The notes under the pieces were generated by a model. The model ran no database searches. It saw nothing but the letters and a program-made list of their open reading frames with translations, and was not told where the DNA came from. Shown here one piece after another: positions 5,130-5,306 of a stretch of 5,306 nt of DNA (position 1 is the first letter of the stretch; each line of letters begins with the position of its first letter). Position numbers and translations under genes: made by a program. Source of the DNA: Draconibacterium orientale (lineage in GTDB: Bacteria > Bacteroidota > Bacteroidia > Bacteroidales > JAADGE01); assembly GCA_020718265.1 (NCBI GenBank), contig DYSM01000212.1, positions 1 to 5,306 on the forward strand, written 5' to 3'.

Positions 5130-5306
5130 GCCGCAAAGATATACATTTGGCGCGAAAAAATTGCAAATCTGTTTTGAACTTCAGTAGTCAGAATAGACAT
5201 ATCCCTATTTACCAACGCTTTTGAAAATTTTGTCAATTCATCCTCTGTGTAATATTTAGTGCTTGTAAGAAAACTCATAACTTGTTGAAATTCTTTACGA
5301 TATAGC
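5105..5306 (-). CDS. Possible C-terminal part of an upstream gene, cut by the window edge
   Basis: One minus-strand frame stays open for 66 codons from the window edge to a TAA at 5105-5107, while the other two minus-strand frames stop early. The translation includes YYTEDELTKFSKALVN and looks like a plausible soluble helical segment with codons typical of the window. I do not recognise it. Against it: the frame runs through the tsaD promoter and overlaps the first 25 bases of tsaD in another frame, and its last residues coincide with the promoter. It may be the end of a real gene, a decayed remnant, or chance. Confidence 0.35.
   Translation of the reverse strand, partial: LYRKEFQQVMSFLTSTKYYTEDELTKFSKALVNRDMSILTTEVQNRFAIFSRQMYIFAAWKRIKSQ
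5134..5167 (-). promoter_or_regulatory. Promoter of tsaD
   Basis: On the minus strand TATCTTTG (5134-5141) matches the TAnnTTTG element exactly. A TTTG at 5164-5167 lies 22 bp upstream, slightly wider than the usual 19-21. The -7 element ends only 4 bases before the GTG start codon. Transcription would therefore begin at or within a few bases of the codon, predicting a leaderless or nearly leaderless mRNA. Confidence 0.6.
5142..5149 (+). promoter_or_regulatory. Possible divergent -7 element
   Basis: TACATTTG on the plus strand also fits TAnnTTTG and abuts the tsaD -7 element back to back. No TTTG occurs at a proper distance upstream, and no plus-strand ATG occurs between here and the window end. 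It would matter only if a divergent gene begins beyond the window. Confidence 0.2.

Noticed and set aside
1..5306. A new defence, mobile or biosynthetic system
   Set aside because: The genes are two housekeeping factors, a widespread radical SAM family member and two lipoproteins. There is no transposase, integrase, toxin-antitoxin pair, nuclease or reverse transcriptase, and no boundary in composition.

Overview
The window looks like ordinary chromosome from a member of the Bacteroidota, probably Bacteroidales or a relative. Three things suggest this. Two clear matches to the group's unusual -7 promoter element (TAnnTTTG) sit upstream of genes. None of the start codons has a convincing Shine-Dalgarno sequence. 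There is also a PKD-domain lipoprotein of a type common in that phylum. The genus cannot be told from the sequence.

All five complete genes lie on the minus strand, so they are read from right to left. From the right: an open reading frame cut by the window edge (5105-5306, uncertain); tsaD (4095-5129, tRNA t6A synthesis); a COG0731-like radical SAM protein (3109-3888); a small Met-rich lipoprotein of unknown function (2362-3012); ychF (1098-2195, ribosome-associated NTPase of the Obg class); and a secreted two-PKD-domain lipoprotein (61-1026). tsaD and the 216-aa lipoprotein each have their own recognisable promoter. The PKD gene, only 71 bp after ychF and with no promoter seen, may be read through from it. 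The set is not an obvious functional operon: two translation-related housekeeping genes sit among envelope lipoproteins and a radical SAM enzyme.

I see no new multi-gene system, mobile element, CRISPR array, tRNA or rRNA. The most unusual content is in the spacers. They carry short-period A+T-rich arrays with strikingly regular spacing: 7 bp in the spacers on both sides of ychF, and 8 bp in the tsaD-radical SAM spacer. The 8-bp arrays occur in inverted orientation and make a 20/21-bp inverted repeat around a 126-bp loop. A tandem palindrome (ACTTTGGCAAAGT twice) lies after the small lipoprotein gene. Other points worth a look are the altered switch regions of YchF and the nearly leaderless GTG start of tsaD.
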